Source: Draconibacterium sediminis
GTDB lineage: Bacteria > Bacteroidota > Bacteroidia > Bacteroidales > Prolixibacteraceae
Direction: 5' to 3'
Length of the DNA stretch: 64,000 bases
Assembly (NCBI RefSeq): GCF_000949475.1
Contig: NZ_JRHC01000001.1
Coordinates: forward strand, 1,674,001-1,738,000
Shown here: positions 10,886 through 20,943 of the stretch, one piece after another
Layout: every line of letters starts with the position of its first letter
How positions within the stretch are numbered: position 1 is the first letter of the stretch
The notes under the pieces: generated by a model
The model's database searches: none
What the model was told of the DNA's origin: nothing
What the model saw: only the letters and a program-made list of their open reading frames with translations
Made by a program: the position numbers and the translations under genes

Positions 10886-12829
10886 ATGAGTACAATGAAA
10901 AATATACATAAGACGCTTTTGAAGAGTGGTGTACTGTTCATCATGTTATTGGGGCTCTTTTCCTGCGAAGAATACCTGGATAAAGCACCCGAATCGATCG
11001 TATCGGAGGAGGTAGCGTTTAGTAATTTCACCAATTTCCAGGGTTATATTGAGGAGATCTACAACTGTATCCCTGATAAAGAAAAGAAATACTGGACCAC
11101 TTCCTGGAACTGGGGTGACGATGAGCTTTTTAACCTTGAAGGTAGCTGGCACATGACCAACCAGGTTGATATTGGTAACTTTTGGGCATGGCAAAACAAT
11201 GCCGGCACATGGTTTGACGATAATAATGCAAATCCAACTTCTACCAATAAATTTGATCATGGTTTGTATGCGCATGCCTGGTATTGTATCCGTAAAGCCA
11301 ATATGGGGCTTGAGAATCTTGACTTACTAACTGTGGCAACACAGGAGGAAAGAGATTTTATTGAAGGGCAACTTTACTTTTTCAGAGCATGGTGGCATTT
11401 TGAAATGATGCAGTATCTTGGCGGGTTGCCTTATATTGATTACGTATTACCCGCAGGCGAAAAACTGACCTTGCCACGTTTAAGTTACCAGGAATGTGCA
11501 GACAAAGCCGGAGCCGATTTAAGAAAAGCGGCTAACTTATTGCCTATCGACTGGGATAATACAACCGTTGGTAAAAATACTCTTGGTAAAAACCAGTTAC
11601 GCGCCAATAAAATTATGGCTTTGGGTTATTTGGGAAAAAACTACCTGTGGGCAGCAAGTCCGTTAATGAAAAACGGCGCTGAAACCGGCGGTGCCAATAC
11701 CTATAATTACGACGAGGACTATGCGCGTAAAGCGGCCGAAGCTTTTGGTGAGTTGCTGAGCCTGGTTGAAGGTGGGCAGACACAATACGCGCTGGTTGAT
11801 TTTGAATACGATGATATTTATAATCACAAGAAATCGAGCGGTGCTGAATCGAAGTACAGCGATATATTCTATACCACAGGACAAAACTGGTTAATGCCGG
11901 GTTCAACCGAAGCTATTTTCCGTGGTCCTTCAACCGATTACAACGGTAGTAACTGGAATACCACAAAAACTTTCGGACCAAAAGTAAAAGGTTTGGTGGA
12001 ACATGACAACATCATTCACCATCCAACAGCTAATTACGTAAAGAATTATGGTATGGCTAACGGTTTGCCTTTGGATGATCCGGAATCGGGTTTTGATCCT
12101 GAATATCCTTTTAAAGACCGTGATCCACGTTTCTATCACGACATTGTTTTCGATGGATTTAAGTACGTGAATGCCACAATGCCTGCTGATATGGAATACC
12201 TGCGTTACACAGGTTTGGCTACAAACGGAACCATGAGAAATCCTGCCGATGGTAGCCGAACAGGTTATCTGATTCAGAAATTGGTACCGCATACAGCCAA
12301 TAAATACGACGGAGCTTATAACTGGAGTTATAACCTTCATACCTACCTGCCATACATGCGTTTGGGCGATATCTATACCATGTATGCCGAAGCATGTGCT
12401 GCATTTGGTGGCGCATCAGGTAAAGCATCAAATTTCACCAAAACAGCTGAAGAAGCGATTAACACGCTTCGCGATCGTTGTGGAGCCGGCCATGTTGCTG
12501 CTTCGTACACGGCAAGCCGCGAAAAATTCATCGACGAGGTGAGAAGAGAACGTGCTGTAGAGCTTTCATTCGAAGGCTTCCGCTTTAACGACTTGCAACG
12601 TTGGTTGTTGCTTACCGAGTATCCTTACAATGTAAAAACTTCTCAAGAGTTTGACCGGGTAGAAGACCTTGAATTCTTTGAGAACAACGATCCAAAAGAT
12701 GCAAGGGTAGCCAACTTTAGAGAAGAAGTCATTTTAACACGTCAGTTTGGAGTTAAACACTACTGGTTCCCGCTTAAAATCGAGGATGTATCTATGTATC
12801 CTGAATTTGGGCAGAATCCGGGCTGGTAG
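10886..12829 (+). CDS. xusB: SusD-like xylan-binding lipoprotein, XusB type
   Basis: Surface lipoprotein that forms the lid of the XusA transporter and binds the glycan. Lipobox LFSC gives Cys27, followed by EEYLDKAPES, typical of SusD N-termini. The TPR-like helical RagB/SusD fold shows in RANKIMALGYLGKNYLWAAS, YMRLGDIYTMYAEA, INTLRDRCGAG and RRERAVELSFEGFRFNDLQRW. The C-terminus ends FGQNPGW, the usual SusD ending. At 647 aa it is long for the family. Start taken at ATG 10886; an in-frame ATG at 10895 is possible. The 2-base spacing from xusA indicates co-transcription. Confidence 0.92.
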   Translation: MSTMKNIHKTLLKSGVLFIMLLGLFSCEEYLDKAPESIVSEEVAFSNFTNFQGYIEEIYNCIPDKEKKYWTTSWNWGDDELFNLEGSWHMTNQVDIGNFWAWQNNAGTWFDDNNANPTSTNKFDHGLYAHAWYCIRKANMGLENLDLLTVATQEERDFIEGQLYFFRAWWHFEMMQYLGGLPYIDYVLPAGEKLTLPRLSYQECADKAGADLRKAANLLPIDWDNTTVGKNTLGKNQLRANKIMALGYLGKNYLWAASPLMKNGAETGGANTYNYDEDYARKAAEAFGELLSLVEGGQTQYALVDFEYDDIYNHKKSSGAESKYSDIFYTTGQNWLMPGSTEAIFRGPSTDYNGSNWNTTKTFGPKVKGLVEHDNIIHHPTANYVKNYGMANGLPLDDPESGFDPEYPFKDRDPRFYHDIVFDGFKYVNATMPADMEYLRYTGLATNGTMRNPADGSRTGYLIQKLVPHTANKYDGAYNWSYNLHTYLPYMRLGDIYTMYAEACAAFGGASGKASNFTKTAEEAINTLRDRCGAGHVAASYTASREKFIDEVRRERAVELSFEGFRFNDLQRWLLLTEYPYNVKTSQEFDRVEDLEFFENNDPKDARVANFREEVILTRQFGVKHYWFPLKIEDVSMYPEFGQNPGW

Positions 12830-12872
12830 CCAGATTGAGTTAAAGTATTATGTAATTATAATCGAATAAGCA

Positions 12873-15719
12873 ATGAAACATATACAAAAGAGATTCATTT
12901 TATTTGCCCTGTTTGCAGTAGTTCCCTTTTTAATGAACGCGCAAACTACGGCAGGAAATGAAACGGATACAATCATCATAACCGATGACCCATTAGTGCA
13001 GGTACCTTATCGTAAGGTAGCTCAAAGCGACATTCTGGGTGGTGTTTCGGTGGTTGATCTCGAAGAATTAACCAAAAAGAACTATAATACCTATAGTTTA
13101 GACAATATGCAGGGCTACATTGGTGGTTTCACCGGTAATGCACTGTGGGGCATGGGCGATTACCTGGTGCTGGTTGACGGAATACCACGTGCTGCCAACA
13201 ATGTGCTGCCAACCGAGATTGAGCAGATTACCTTCCTGAAATCGGCGGCTGCAGTTGTACTTTATGGTAGCCGTGCTGCAAAAGGTGCCATTTTAATTAC
13301 CACCAAACGTGGTAAAGAAACACCACTTGAAGTGAATGTACGGGCAAACACCGGTTTTCATGTGTCAAAAAGCAATCCTTCTTATTTAGGGTCAGCACAG
13401 TACATGACTTTGTATAACGAAGCGCGTGCAAACGATGGTCAGTCGCCACTGTTTAGTGATGACGAAATATACCATCATGCATCGGGCAGCAATCCATACC
13501 GTTATCCGAATGTGGATTTTTATTCATCGGATTATTTAAAGTCGTACTACAACCGTACCGATGTTTCTACCGAAATATTGGGAGGTAATGAACGTGCCAG
13601 ATTTTATACGAATATTGGTTACTACCGTCAGGGAGATGTTCTTGACTTTGGTGAAGCTACTGATAATTTTACCGACCGCCTGAATATCCGCGGTAATATT
13701 GATCTAAATCTGAATGATTTTATCAGTGCCTACATTAATACGAATGCGACCTTCTACAATGCAAGAAGTGCAAATTCGAGCCAGGAAGGTGGCAATTACT
13801 GGACAGCTGCATCTACACTGCGTCCTAACCGTATTGCACCTTTAATTCCGCTTGATTTTATCGATCCAAACGATCAACAATCGTGGAATTTGGTAAACGG
13901 TAGCGAAAACATTATCGGAGGTCAGTATTTCCTTGGTGGAACTAAGTTGGATCGGACCAATATATTTGCTGATTATTACGCAGGCGGTTACAGCAAGTGG
14001 ACAAGCCGACAGTTTCAGTTTGATACAGGATTGGATTTCGATTTGAAAGGAATTACTGAGGGATTAAAATTCCATACACAGTTTGCTGTTGACTATGCTA
14101 CTTCGTACAGCACATCTTATAATAACACTTATGCTGTGTATATACCAAGTTGGTACGATTACAATGGTACCGATGTTATTGCCGGAATAGAGAAGGAAGG
14201 TAACGATGAAAAATCGGGTCAGCAAAACGTTGGAGGAAGTACCAGCAATCAAACTATTGCGTTTTCAGGGTATTTTACCTACGACAAAACAATAAATGCA
14301 GACCACAACCTGAATGCGATGTTAATTGCATCGGGGTATCAAATAACTAACTCTGGTCAATATCACCGCACCAGCAGTGCAAATGCCGGTTTGCAGTTGG
14401 GTTACAACTACAAGAAAAAGTATTATGCTGATCTTAGTGCATCGGTAATCCACTCGGCAAAACTGCCCGAAGGAAACCGCCAGGCATTGTCGCCAACGGT
14501 AAGTTTAGGTTGGAAAATCAGTGAAGAGGATTTTATGGCCAACTCATCGGTATTTGATGAATTAAGTCTGAACGTGTCGGGAAGTATCCTGAATACAGAC
14601 ATTGATATCGAAGATTTTTATATGTACGAAGCCACTTACACTCAGGCCAGCGGTGCATGGTGGGGATGGTACGATGGTGCATCGGAGCGCTCAACCAACT
14701 CGAAACGAGGAGGAAATGACGAACTGGACTTTGTAAAACGCAAAGAAATATCTGCTACCCTGATGGCCTCGCTTTGGGAAAAACTGTTAACGGTGAATAC
14801 CTCGTTTTTTATCAATTCAACTGAAGGATTGCTGATTACTCCTTCAACTATTTTCCCAAATTATTTCTTCACCTGGTGGCCAGAAGCTTCATTTATTCCT
14901 AACGTTAACTTCAATAACGATAAACGTGTTGGATTCGACTTTAATGTGAATGTAAACAAGCAGGTTGGCGAAGTAGATCTTACATTGGGTGTTTCTGGTA
15001 TTTATTATACTACGGAAGCTACACAACGCGACGAAAATTACGAATACGATTATCAGTACCGCGAAGGTTTAGCGCTAGATGGAATTTGGGGATTAGAAAG
15101 TGCCGGTTTATTCCAGAGTGCTGAAGAAGTTGCCAGTTCTCCTGAACAGAAATTTGGTGGAACGGTTAAACCCGGCGACATCAAATATGTGGATCAAAAC
15201 GGCGACAATATGATCGACGATAAAGATGAAGTATATCTTGGCCGCGCCGGATGGAGTGGAGCACCGCTTACTTTGGGTGTAAACTTTACAGCTAAGTACA
15301 AAGGCTTTACATTCTTTGCTCTGGGTACCGGAAATTATGGCGCTTATGCCATGAAAAATGACGCGTACCACTGGGTTTATGGCGATAGAAAATACTCGGA
15401 GGTAGTGCTCGACCGTTGGACGGAAGAAACAAAAGCTACAGCTACTTATCCGCGACTGACAACAGAAAATGGAAGTAACAATTTCCGTAACTCTGATTTC
15501 TGGATGTACAAAACCGACCGTTTTAACCTGGCGAAAGTACAGATCACTTACGATCTGCCACAAAGCCTGATTCAAAACAGTGTGTTCGAAAGCATCTCAA
15601 CATACGTAAGTGGAGCAAACCTGTTAACTATTTCGAAGGAAAAAGATATTCTGGAACTGGAATTCGACAGTGCTCCGCAAACGCGATTCTTTAACATTGG
15701 TTTAAAGGCCACATTCTAA
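12873..15719 (+). CDS. xusC: Second SusC-like transporter without a CarboxypepD_reg domain, XusC type
   Basis: TonB-dependent outer-membrane transporter of 948 aa. Signal peptide 1-23 (ends FLMNAQ), then after a short linker (TIIITDDP) the plug follows directly: YLVLVDGIPRA, ITFLKSAAAVVLYGSRAAKGAILITT. The N-terminal carboxypeptidase-regulatory-like domain present in XusA is absent, which accounts for about 100 residues of the length difference. The barrel ends FFNIGLKATF. The GDIKYVDQNGDNMIDDKDE loop is the calcium-like D-rich turn often seen in SusC C-terminal regions. It lies between two SusD genes and pairs with the one downstream. A role in uptake of a differently sized or decorated xylan fragment is inferred. 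Confidence 0.9.
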   Translation: MKHIQKRFILFALFAVVPFLMNAQTTAGNETDTIIITDDPLVQVPYRKVAQSDILGGVSVVDLEELTKKNYNTYSLDNMQGYIGGFTGNALWGMGDYLVLVDGIPRAANNVLPTEIEQITFLKSAAAVVLYGSRAAKGAILITTKRGKETPLEVNVRANTGFHVSKSNPSYLGSAQYMTLYNEARANDGQSPLFSDDEIYHHASGSNPYRYPNVDFYSSDYLKSYYNRTDVSTEILGGNERARFYTNIGYYRQGDVLDFGEATDNFTDRLNIRGNIDLNLNDFISAYINTNATFYNARSANSSQEGGNYWTAASTLRPNRIAPLIPLDFIDPNDQQSWNLVNGSENIIGGQYFLGGTKLDRTNIFADYYAGGYSKWTSRQFQFDTGLDFDLKGITEGLKFHTQFAVDYATSYSTSYNNTYAVYIPSWYDYNGTDVIAGIEKEGNDEKSGQQNVGGSTSNQTIAFSGYFTYDKTINADHNLNAMLIASGYQITNSGQYHRTSSANAGLQLGYNYKKKYYADLSASVIHSAKLPEGNRQALSPTVSLGWKISEEDFMANSSVFDELSLNVSGSILNTDIDIEDFYMYEATYTQASGAWWGWYDGASERSTNSKRGGNDELDFVKRKEISATLMASLWEKLLTVNTSFFINSTEGLLITPSTIFPNYFFTWWPEASFIPNVNFNNDKRVGFDFNVNVNKQVGEVDLTLGVSGIYYTTEATQRDENYEYDYQYREGLALDGIWGLESAGLFQSAEEVASSPEQKFGGTVKPGDIKYVDQNGDNMIDDKDEVYLGRAGWSGAPLTLGVNFTAKYKGFTFFALGTGNYGAYAMKNDAYHWVYGDRKYSEVVLDRWTEETKATATYPRLTTENGSNNFRNSDFWMYKTDRFNLAKVQITYDLPQSLIQNSVFESISTYVSGANLLTISKEKDILELEFDSAPQTRFFNIGLKATF

Positions 15720-15744
15720 TAAGTAACACTAAAGAATTTTTACG

Positions 15745-17517
15745 ATGAAGAATATAATAAAATTAGTGGTTCTTGTACTTCTTTTCACCGCCTGCGACGA
15801 TATGTTCGATCCGGCTTTGGAGAACAACAGGGGACTTGACGCGATGTACAACGAACCTACATATGCACAAGGTATTTTGGCCAACGCATACATATTATTG
15901 CCTTATTCGTCGGCTCCGCAAAGCGATGTGGCAACAGATGATGCAGTAACCAACGATAACGATAACGATTACCTGGCAATGGCCACCGGATCGTGGACAG
16001 CCAGTACCAATCCAATGTCGCAATGGCAGGGCAGAAGAAATGCTATTCAGTATATCAACCTGTTTTTAGCCAACACCGACGAAGTGGTTTGGAGTAAGGA
16101 AGAAGTGATTAACACCATGTATAACGACCGTTTAAAAGGTGAAGCTTATGCGCTGAGAGCCGTTCAAATGTTGGCACTTTTAAAGGCACACGGTGGTTGG
16201 ACTGCAGGTGGAGAACTGTTAGGTGTACCAATTGTTACCGAGCCGGAAACGGCTGAGTCAGACTTTAACCTGCCACGTAATACATTCCAGGAATGTATCA
16301 ATCAGATTATTGCTGATGCGAATACTGCAATGGATCTTTTACCATTGGATTTCGGCGATATCTCTGATGGCGAAATTCCATCAAAATACCAGTCGCTTGG
16401 TGTTACCAATGCCGGCGATTACAACCGTGTAAACGGTAACCACATGCGTGGTCGTATTACCGGCCGTATTATTGAAGCCGTTCGTGCACAGGCTGCTTTA
16501 CTGGCTGCAAGTCCGGCCTACAATGCCGGTACAACAGTATCGTGGGAAGATGCTGCAAACTTTGCTGCTGATGTATTGGACCGTGTTGGTGGACCAAACG
16601 GTTTGGCTACTGATGGACATACCTGGTATGCCAATATCAGCCAAATTGAAGGTTTGGCTTCAGGTGTAACACCTCCTGAGATTATCTGGAGAGGAGATAT
16701 CGGTCAGAATAACGACCTGGAAACGGACAATTTCCCTCCGTCGTTATATGGCAACGGACGTGTAAATCCTACACAAAATTTAGTTGATGCATTCCCAACT
16801 GTCGATGGCTACCCAATTACTGATCCGGCGAGTAACTACGATCCTGAAGATCCATATGCAAATCGCGACCCACGATTAAACGATTATATTGTGGTAAACG
16901 GCAGTACACAAGGCCCAAACAGCGAGGTAATTGTTACCGGTATTTATGCCGACGACAAAGACGGAATTAACCAGGAAAACGGAAGATCGACTCGTACCGG
17001 TTACTACCTGCGTAAGCTTTTGCGTTATGACTGTAACCCAAATCCTGAGTTCGATACTGAGCAAAAGCACTACGCCGCGCGTATTCGCTACACCGAAATA
17101 TTCCTGGCATATGCTGAGGCTGCAAACGAAGCCTGGGGACCAACAGGCAATGGCGGAAACTCGTATTCTGCTTACGATGTTATTAAAGCGATCCGCGAAA
17201 GAGCAGGTATTGGCCTGGAAAATGGCGATGCTTACCTGGAATCGGTTAAAGGCGATAAAGATGCAATGCGCGAGCTGATCAGAAACGAACGTCGTATCGA
17301 GCTTTGTTTCGAAAATCACCGTTTCTGGGATTTACGTCGCTGGAACGTGGCAAACCTCAACGAAACGGCTCGTGGTATACGAATTGAAGATGCGAATGGT
17401 ACATATACGCTTGTTGATGTGGAGTCGAGAAATTATGCCGATTACATGTATTACGGACCGGTTCCTTACGGTGAATTACAGAAATGGAGTAACCTGGAAC
17501 AAAATGCAGGTTGGTAA
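15745..17517 (+). CDS. xusD: Second SusD-like lipoprotein, XusD type
   Basis: Lipoprotein with lipobox LFTAC (Cys17). RagB/SusD-type helical fold: TDDAVTNDNDNDYLAMATGSW near the N-terminus, YALRAVQMLALLKAHGGW, IRYTEIFLAYAEAANEAWG, VIKAIRERAGIG and RNERRIELCFENHRFWDLRRW. It ends SNLEQNAGW as usual for SusD. At 590 aa it partners XusC, 25 bases upstream. Surface glycan binding is the family role; xylan specificity comes from context only. Confidence 0.92.
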   Translation: MKNIIKLVVLVLLFTACDDMFDPALENNRGLDAMYNEPTYAQGILANAYILLPYSSAPQSDVATDDAVTNDNDNDYLAMATGSWTASTNPMSQWQGRRNAIQYINLFLANTDEVVWSKEEVINTMYNDRLKGEAYALRAVQMLALLKAHGGWTAGGELLGVPIVTEPETAESDFNLPRNTFQECINQIIADANTAMDLLPLDFGDISDGEIPSKYQSLGVTNAGDYNRVNGNHMRGRITGRIIEAVRAQAALLAASPAYNAGTTVSWEDAANFAADVLDRVGGPNGLATDGHTWYANISQIEGLASGVTPPEIIWRGDIGQNNDLETDNFPPSLYGNGRVNPTQNLVDAFPTVDGYPITDPASNYDPEDPYANRDPRLNDYIVVNGSTQGPNSEVIVTGIYADDKDGINQENGRSTRTGYYLRKLLRYDCNPNPEFDTEQKHYAARIRYTEIFLAYAEAANEAWGPTGNGGNSYSAYDVIKAIRERAGIGLENGDAYLESVKGDKDAMRELIRNERRIELCFENHRFWDLRRWNVANLNETARGIRIEDANGTYTLVDVESRNYADYMYYGPVPYGELQKWSNLEQNAGW

Positions 17518-17550
17518 TTTTCTGAATATTAATTGAAAATATTGAAAGAT

Positions 17551-18585
17551 ATGAAACAGATTAAATTTTTAATGATAGTGTCAGCCGGAATATTTGCAAT
17601 GCTATTCACGTCTTGCGAGAATCAGGATGTAGAGTTCCCGGATTTTGACTACAGCACCGTATATTTTGCCTATCAATATCCGGTAAGGACTATTGTGCTT
17701 GGCGAAGATATTATCGATAATACGCTGGATAACGAACATAAATGCGAGATATACGCTACCATGGGTGGTGTATACGCTAACGATCAAACCATTGGTATCG
17801 ATGTAACTGTCGACAATAGCCTGGTCAGCAATCTGTATTTCGATACTGAGTTTACCATGCCGGTTCAGGCTATGCCAAGCAACTACTATTCGTTGGCTGC
17901 CGATAAAATCTATTTGGATCAAACCATGTCGGATGGTGTTGAGGTACAACTTACTGAGGCATTTTTTGCCGATCCGAATGCGCTAAGCAACAGCTATGTT
18001 ATTCCTTTACGAATGACTAATGTGGTAAATGCCGACTCTATTCTTTCAGGAGTCGCGAAGTTTGACGGAGCTGTTAGAGGAAAGGATACCGACTGGGATA
18101 TTTTACCTAAAGACTATGTACTTTATTGCGTAAAATTCATCAATCCATGGCATGGTAACTACCTGCGCCGTGGAGAAGATGTAATTACCGAGGGTGGCGA
18201 AACCAGCACCGTAACACGTGGGGCTGAATACGTTGAAGATGACGAATTGGTTGCTTTAAGCACTGCTTTGTTAAACACGGTTGAATTCCCGGTTACGCTT
18301 GTTGGTGAAAATGGTGTAAACGTAACATGTACTCTGCTACTTACATTCGATGACCAGAATGCCTGCACTATTTCTTCAGCAACTGAAGGGTTTACTGCAT
18401 CGGGTAGTGGTTCTTTTGTTGTCGATGGCGAGAAAAACAGTTGGGGAAACAAAGATCGTAATGCGCTATACCTGGATTATACCATTGACATGGGTAGCAA
18501 AAGTTATGCTACAAGTGACATACTGGTTGTTCGCGACCGCGGTGTTGCAATGGAAACATTTTCACCATCATATAATGTAAACTAA
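17551..18585 (+). CDS. xusE: DUF1735-type surface glycan-binding lipoprotein, XusE type
   Basis: Start taken at ATG 17551, which gives a clean lipoprotein signal (LFTSC, Cys22); the longer frame from TTG 17533 would add six residues ahead of it. The N-terminal half (about 30-165, YSTVYFAYQYPVRTIVLG, TIGIDVTVDNSL) is the BT_3987-like DUF1735 domain. The C-terminal half resembles the DUF4361-type domain of the same proteins. No catalytic motif is visible. It sits between xusD and xyn10C, the slot occupied by XusE in the conserved xylan core, where it is thought to bind xylan at the cell surface. Confidence 0.82.
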   Translation: MKQIKFLMIVSAGIFAMLFTSCENQDVEFPDFDYSTVYFAYQYPVRTIVLGEDIIDNTLDNEHKCEIYATMGGVYANDQTIGIDVTVDNSLVSNLYFDTEFTMPVQAMPSNYYSLAADKIYLDQTMSDGVEVQLTEAFFADPNALSNSYVIPLRMTNVVNADSILSGVAKFDGAVRGKDTDWDILPKDYVLYCVKFINPWHGNYLRRGEDVITEGGETSTVTRGAEYVEDDELVALSTALLNTVEFPVTLVGENGVNVTCTLLLTFDDQNACTISSATEGFTASGSGSFVVDGEKNSWGNKDRNALYLDYTIDMGSKSYATSDILVVRDRGVAMETFSPSYNVN

Positions 18586-18599
18586 TCGCTAAAATCAAG

Positions 18600-20762
18600 A
18601 TGAAGATGAAATACATAAATAAACTTTTGCTGGGTGCCGTTTCTGTTCTTTTTATGGCATCCTGCGTTGATGATAGTTTACTCGATTACAGAGTCGATAA
18701 ACCGGAAAGTGTTGTTCAACAGGAGTATTTGAATGAATACGATGTGTTGAAATCATATGTTGACAGAAGTGCCAGCCCTGATTTTAAATTGGGAGCAGGA
18801 GTTTCACTAAACGCTTTCAACGAAAGAGGGTTGGTGTACAGTCATATCATGTCAAACTTCGATGAAGTTACTGCAGGATATGCAATGAAACATGGTGCAA
18901 TTGTAAAGAATACCGGAAGTATGGACTTCTCAGGAGTGGAAAAATTTATTGCTACCACTCAAGAAGCCGGTATTACCATTTACGGACACACACTTGCGTG
19001 GCATGCCAACCAGAATGCTGAATATCTGAACAGTATTATTGCTGATAGAGAAATTGAAATTGATCCTAATGATGCCAACAACGCTTTGCATGCTGTTACA
19101 TCCGAAGCAAAGGGCAATATCTGGGATTGGCAGCTTGAATACACACTACCTACGCCATTAACACAGGGAGTGGAGTATACATTAAAAATGCGTGCAAAAG
19201 CCTCAAGCCCATTTACGGTGGCCTTTTGGCGAACTGATGGTTCATCAACCAATTACGGACCTGACATTGCGTTTGGAGATAGCTGGGGCGATGCTTCCGT
19301 AACATTTACACCGACTATGGATGCTACCAGATTACAATTTTGTTTCGGAACTTTCGCAGGTGATCTTTATTTTGATGACATGGTTCTTACCGCAAGTGGT
19401 TCTGAAGAGAATTTAATTGAAAATGGAGCCTTCGATGACGAAGATTTAAGTGGATGGGGAAAACCAGGCTGGCATTCTTACACCTTTGGGGTTGAACCTG
19501 TTGCAGCCGGCCCGGCTACGTGGTGGACAAACCTGGTAACCAACAGCGATGTTGAAGGTGATGATGTTTCCAGCTTTTTCGCCACAGAGATTACAGTTGG
19601 TCCAGATCCTGCTACAATTGGTGCTGCAGGTACTGGTGCAGACGGTGTGGGTAGAGCGATTGTTGTTAAATCGGGAGATAACCCCACTAATTCATGGGAT
19701 ACCCAGTTTTTTGTAAAAGCACCTCAGCAACTGCTGGCAGGTCAGGCTTATCGGTTCAGCATGAAGGTTAAAGCTGATAAACCAGCTACAATATCTTCTC
19801 AATCGCATAATAATCCAGGGGGGTATGTACATTGGTCTATGATTGGTAGCCCGGCAGTTACTACCGAATGGCAGGAATATACAAGTTCAGGAGTCATTTC
19901 TGGCGATCAGGCAGGCAGTAATGGCATGAACACTATCGCTTTTAATCTTGCAGAATTGAAAGAAGCCAATACCTATTATTTTGATGATATCGTATGGGAG
20001 ATCGAGGAGTCGGGAAATACAATCCCACTGACCCCCGAAGAAAAGGCAGATACCCTTTCGTGGGCATTGGATAACTGGATTGCCGGAATGCTGGAAGTTA
20101 CCAACGGATATGTAAAAGCCTGGGACGTGGTGAATGAACCAATGGATGATGGCAACCCGTATGAATTGAAAACCGGTGTTGGTAAAACAGATATGGCTGC
20201 TGATGAATTCTACTGGCAAGACTATCTTGGTAAAGACTATGCCGTTATGGCTTTCAACCTGGCAGCGCAATACGGTAGCCCTGAAGATAAATTATTCATC
20301 AACGATTATAACCTTGAATACAACATTGATAAATGTAAAGGGCTTATAAAATATGTTGAATACATCGAAGAGCAGGGAGCTCGTGTTGATGGAATTGGAA
20401 CACAAATGCACATTAACACCACCTCTGATAAGGACAAGATTGTTGAAATGTTTAACCTGTTGGCTGCTACCGGAAAACTGATAAAAATATCAGAACTTGA
20501 TATGGGTATTGCCGATGGAGTAACAACGGCAAATGCAACGGAGGAAGATCTTCAAGCTCAGGCCGAGATGTATCAGTTTGTTGTTGAAAAGTACCTGGAA
20601 TTAATTCCGGCAAGTCAACAATATGGTATTACTGCCTGGAGCCCGCTTGATAGTCCGAAAGAATCTTCATGGAGAGCCGACCAACCAATTGGTCTTTGGA
20701 ATCTCAACTATTTTAGAAAACCGGCTTATGCCGGATTTGCAGATGGCTTATCTGGTGAATAG
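18600..20762 (+). CDS. xyn10C: GH10 endo-1,4-beta-xylanase with carbohydrate-binding modules inserted in the catalytic domain
   Basis: Surface lipoprotein (MASC, Cys22) that cuts the xylan backbone. The GH10 barrel is split. Its N-terminal part covers about 50-155 (LGAGVSLNAF, VTAGYAMKHGAI, GHTLAWHANQNAEYL). An insertion of about 325 residues carries two CBM4_9/CBM22-like beta-sandwiches (about 160-290 and 300-485, each ending YFDDMV or YYFDDIVWEIEE). GH10 resumes at about 490. Acid/base Glu513 is in WDVVNEPMDD and nucleophile Glu632 in ISELDMGIAD. The insert site after the third beta-strand matches the Bacteroidota Xyn10C type. It is the last gene of the xus block, followed by a terminator. 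Confidence 0.95.
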   Translation: MKMKYINKLLLGAVSVLFMASCVDDSLLDYRVDKPESVVQQEYLNEYDVLKSYVDRSASPDFKLGAGVSLNAFNERGLVYSHIMSNFDEVTAGYAMKHGAIVKNTGSMDFSGVEKFIATTQEAGITIYGHTLAWHANQNAEYLNSIIADREIEIDPNDANNALHAVTSEAKGNIWDWQLEYTLPTPLTQGVEYTLKMRAKASSPFTVAFWRTDGSSTNYGPDIAFGDSWGDASVTFTPTMDATRLQFCFGTFAGDLYFDDMVLTASGSEENLIENGAFDDEDLSGWGKPGWHSYTFGVEPVAAGPATWWTNLVTNSDVEGDDVSSFFATEITVGPDPATIGAAGTGADGVGRAIVVKSGDNPTNSWDTQFFVKAPQQLLAGQAYRFSMKVKADKPATISSQSHNNPGGYVHWSMIGSPAVTTEWQEYTSSGVISGDQAGSNGMNTIAFNLAELKEANTYYFDDIVWEIEESGNTIPLTPEEKADTLSWALDNWIAGMLEVTNGYVKAWDVVNEPMDDGNPYELKTGVGKTDMAADEFYWQDYLGKDYAVMAFNLAAQYGSPEDKLFINDYNLEYNIDKCKGLIKYVEYIEEQGARVDGIGTQMHINTTSDKDKIVEMFNLLAATGKLIKISELDMGIADGVTTANATEEDLQAQAEMYQFVVEKYLELIPASQQYGITAWSPLDSPKESSWRADQPIGLWNLNYFRKPAYAGFADGLSGE

Positions 20763-20788
20763 TATCACATAGGTTTAGTTTAGGTAAA

Positions 20789-20820
20789 GGGACTGTCTGC
20801 TGAAGACAGTCTCTTTTTCT
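20789..20820 (+). terminator. Intrinsic terminator ending the xus operon
   Basis: Stem GACTGTCT (20791-20798) with AGACAGTC (20804-20811), loop GCTGA, extended by two flanking pairs, then a long T-rich tract. Confidence 0.88.
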
Positions 20821-20943
20821 CTTTTTTATATTCTTCAGATTCTTTGTAACGAGATAAGTTCTGATAAAGAACAAAACGACTACTAGCCAATAGATTTTGA
20901 AACTAAACTAAATTAAATAAGAACTTAAGAAACCTGAAACGAC

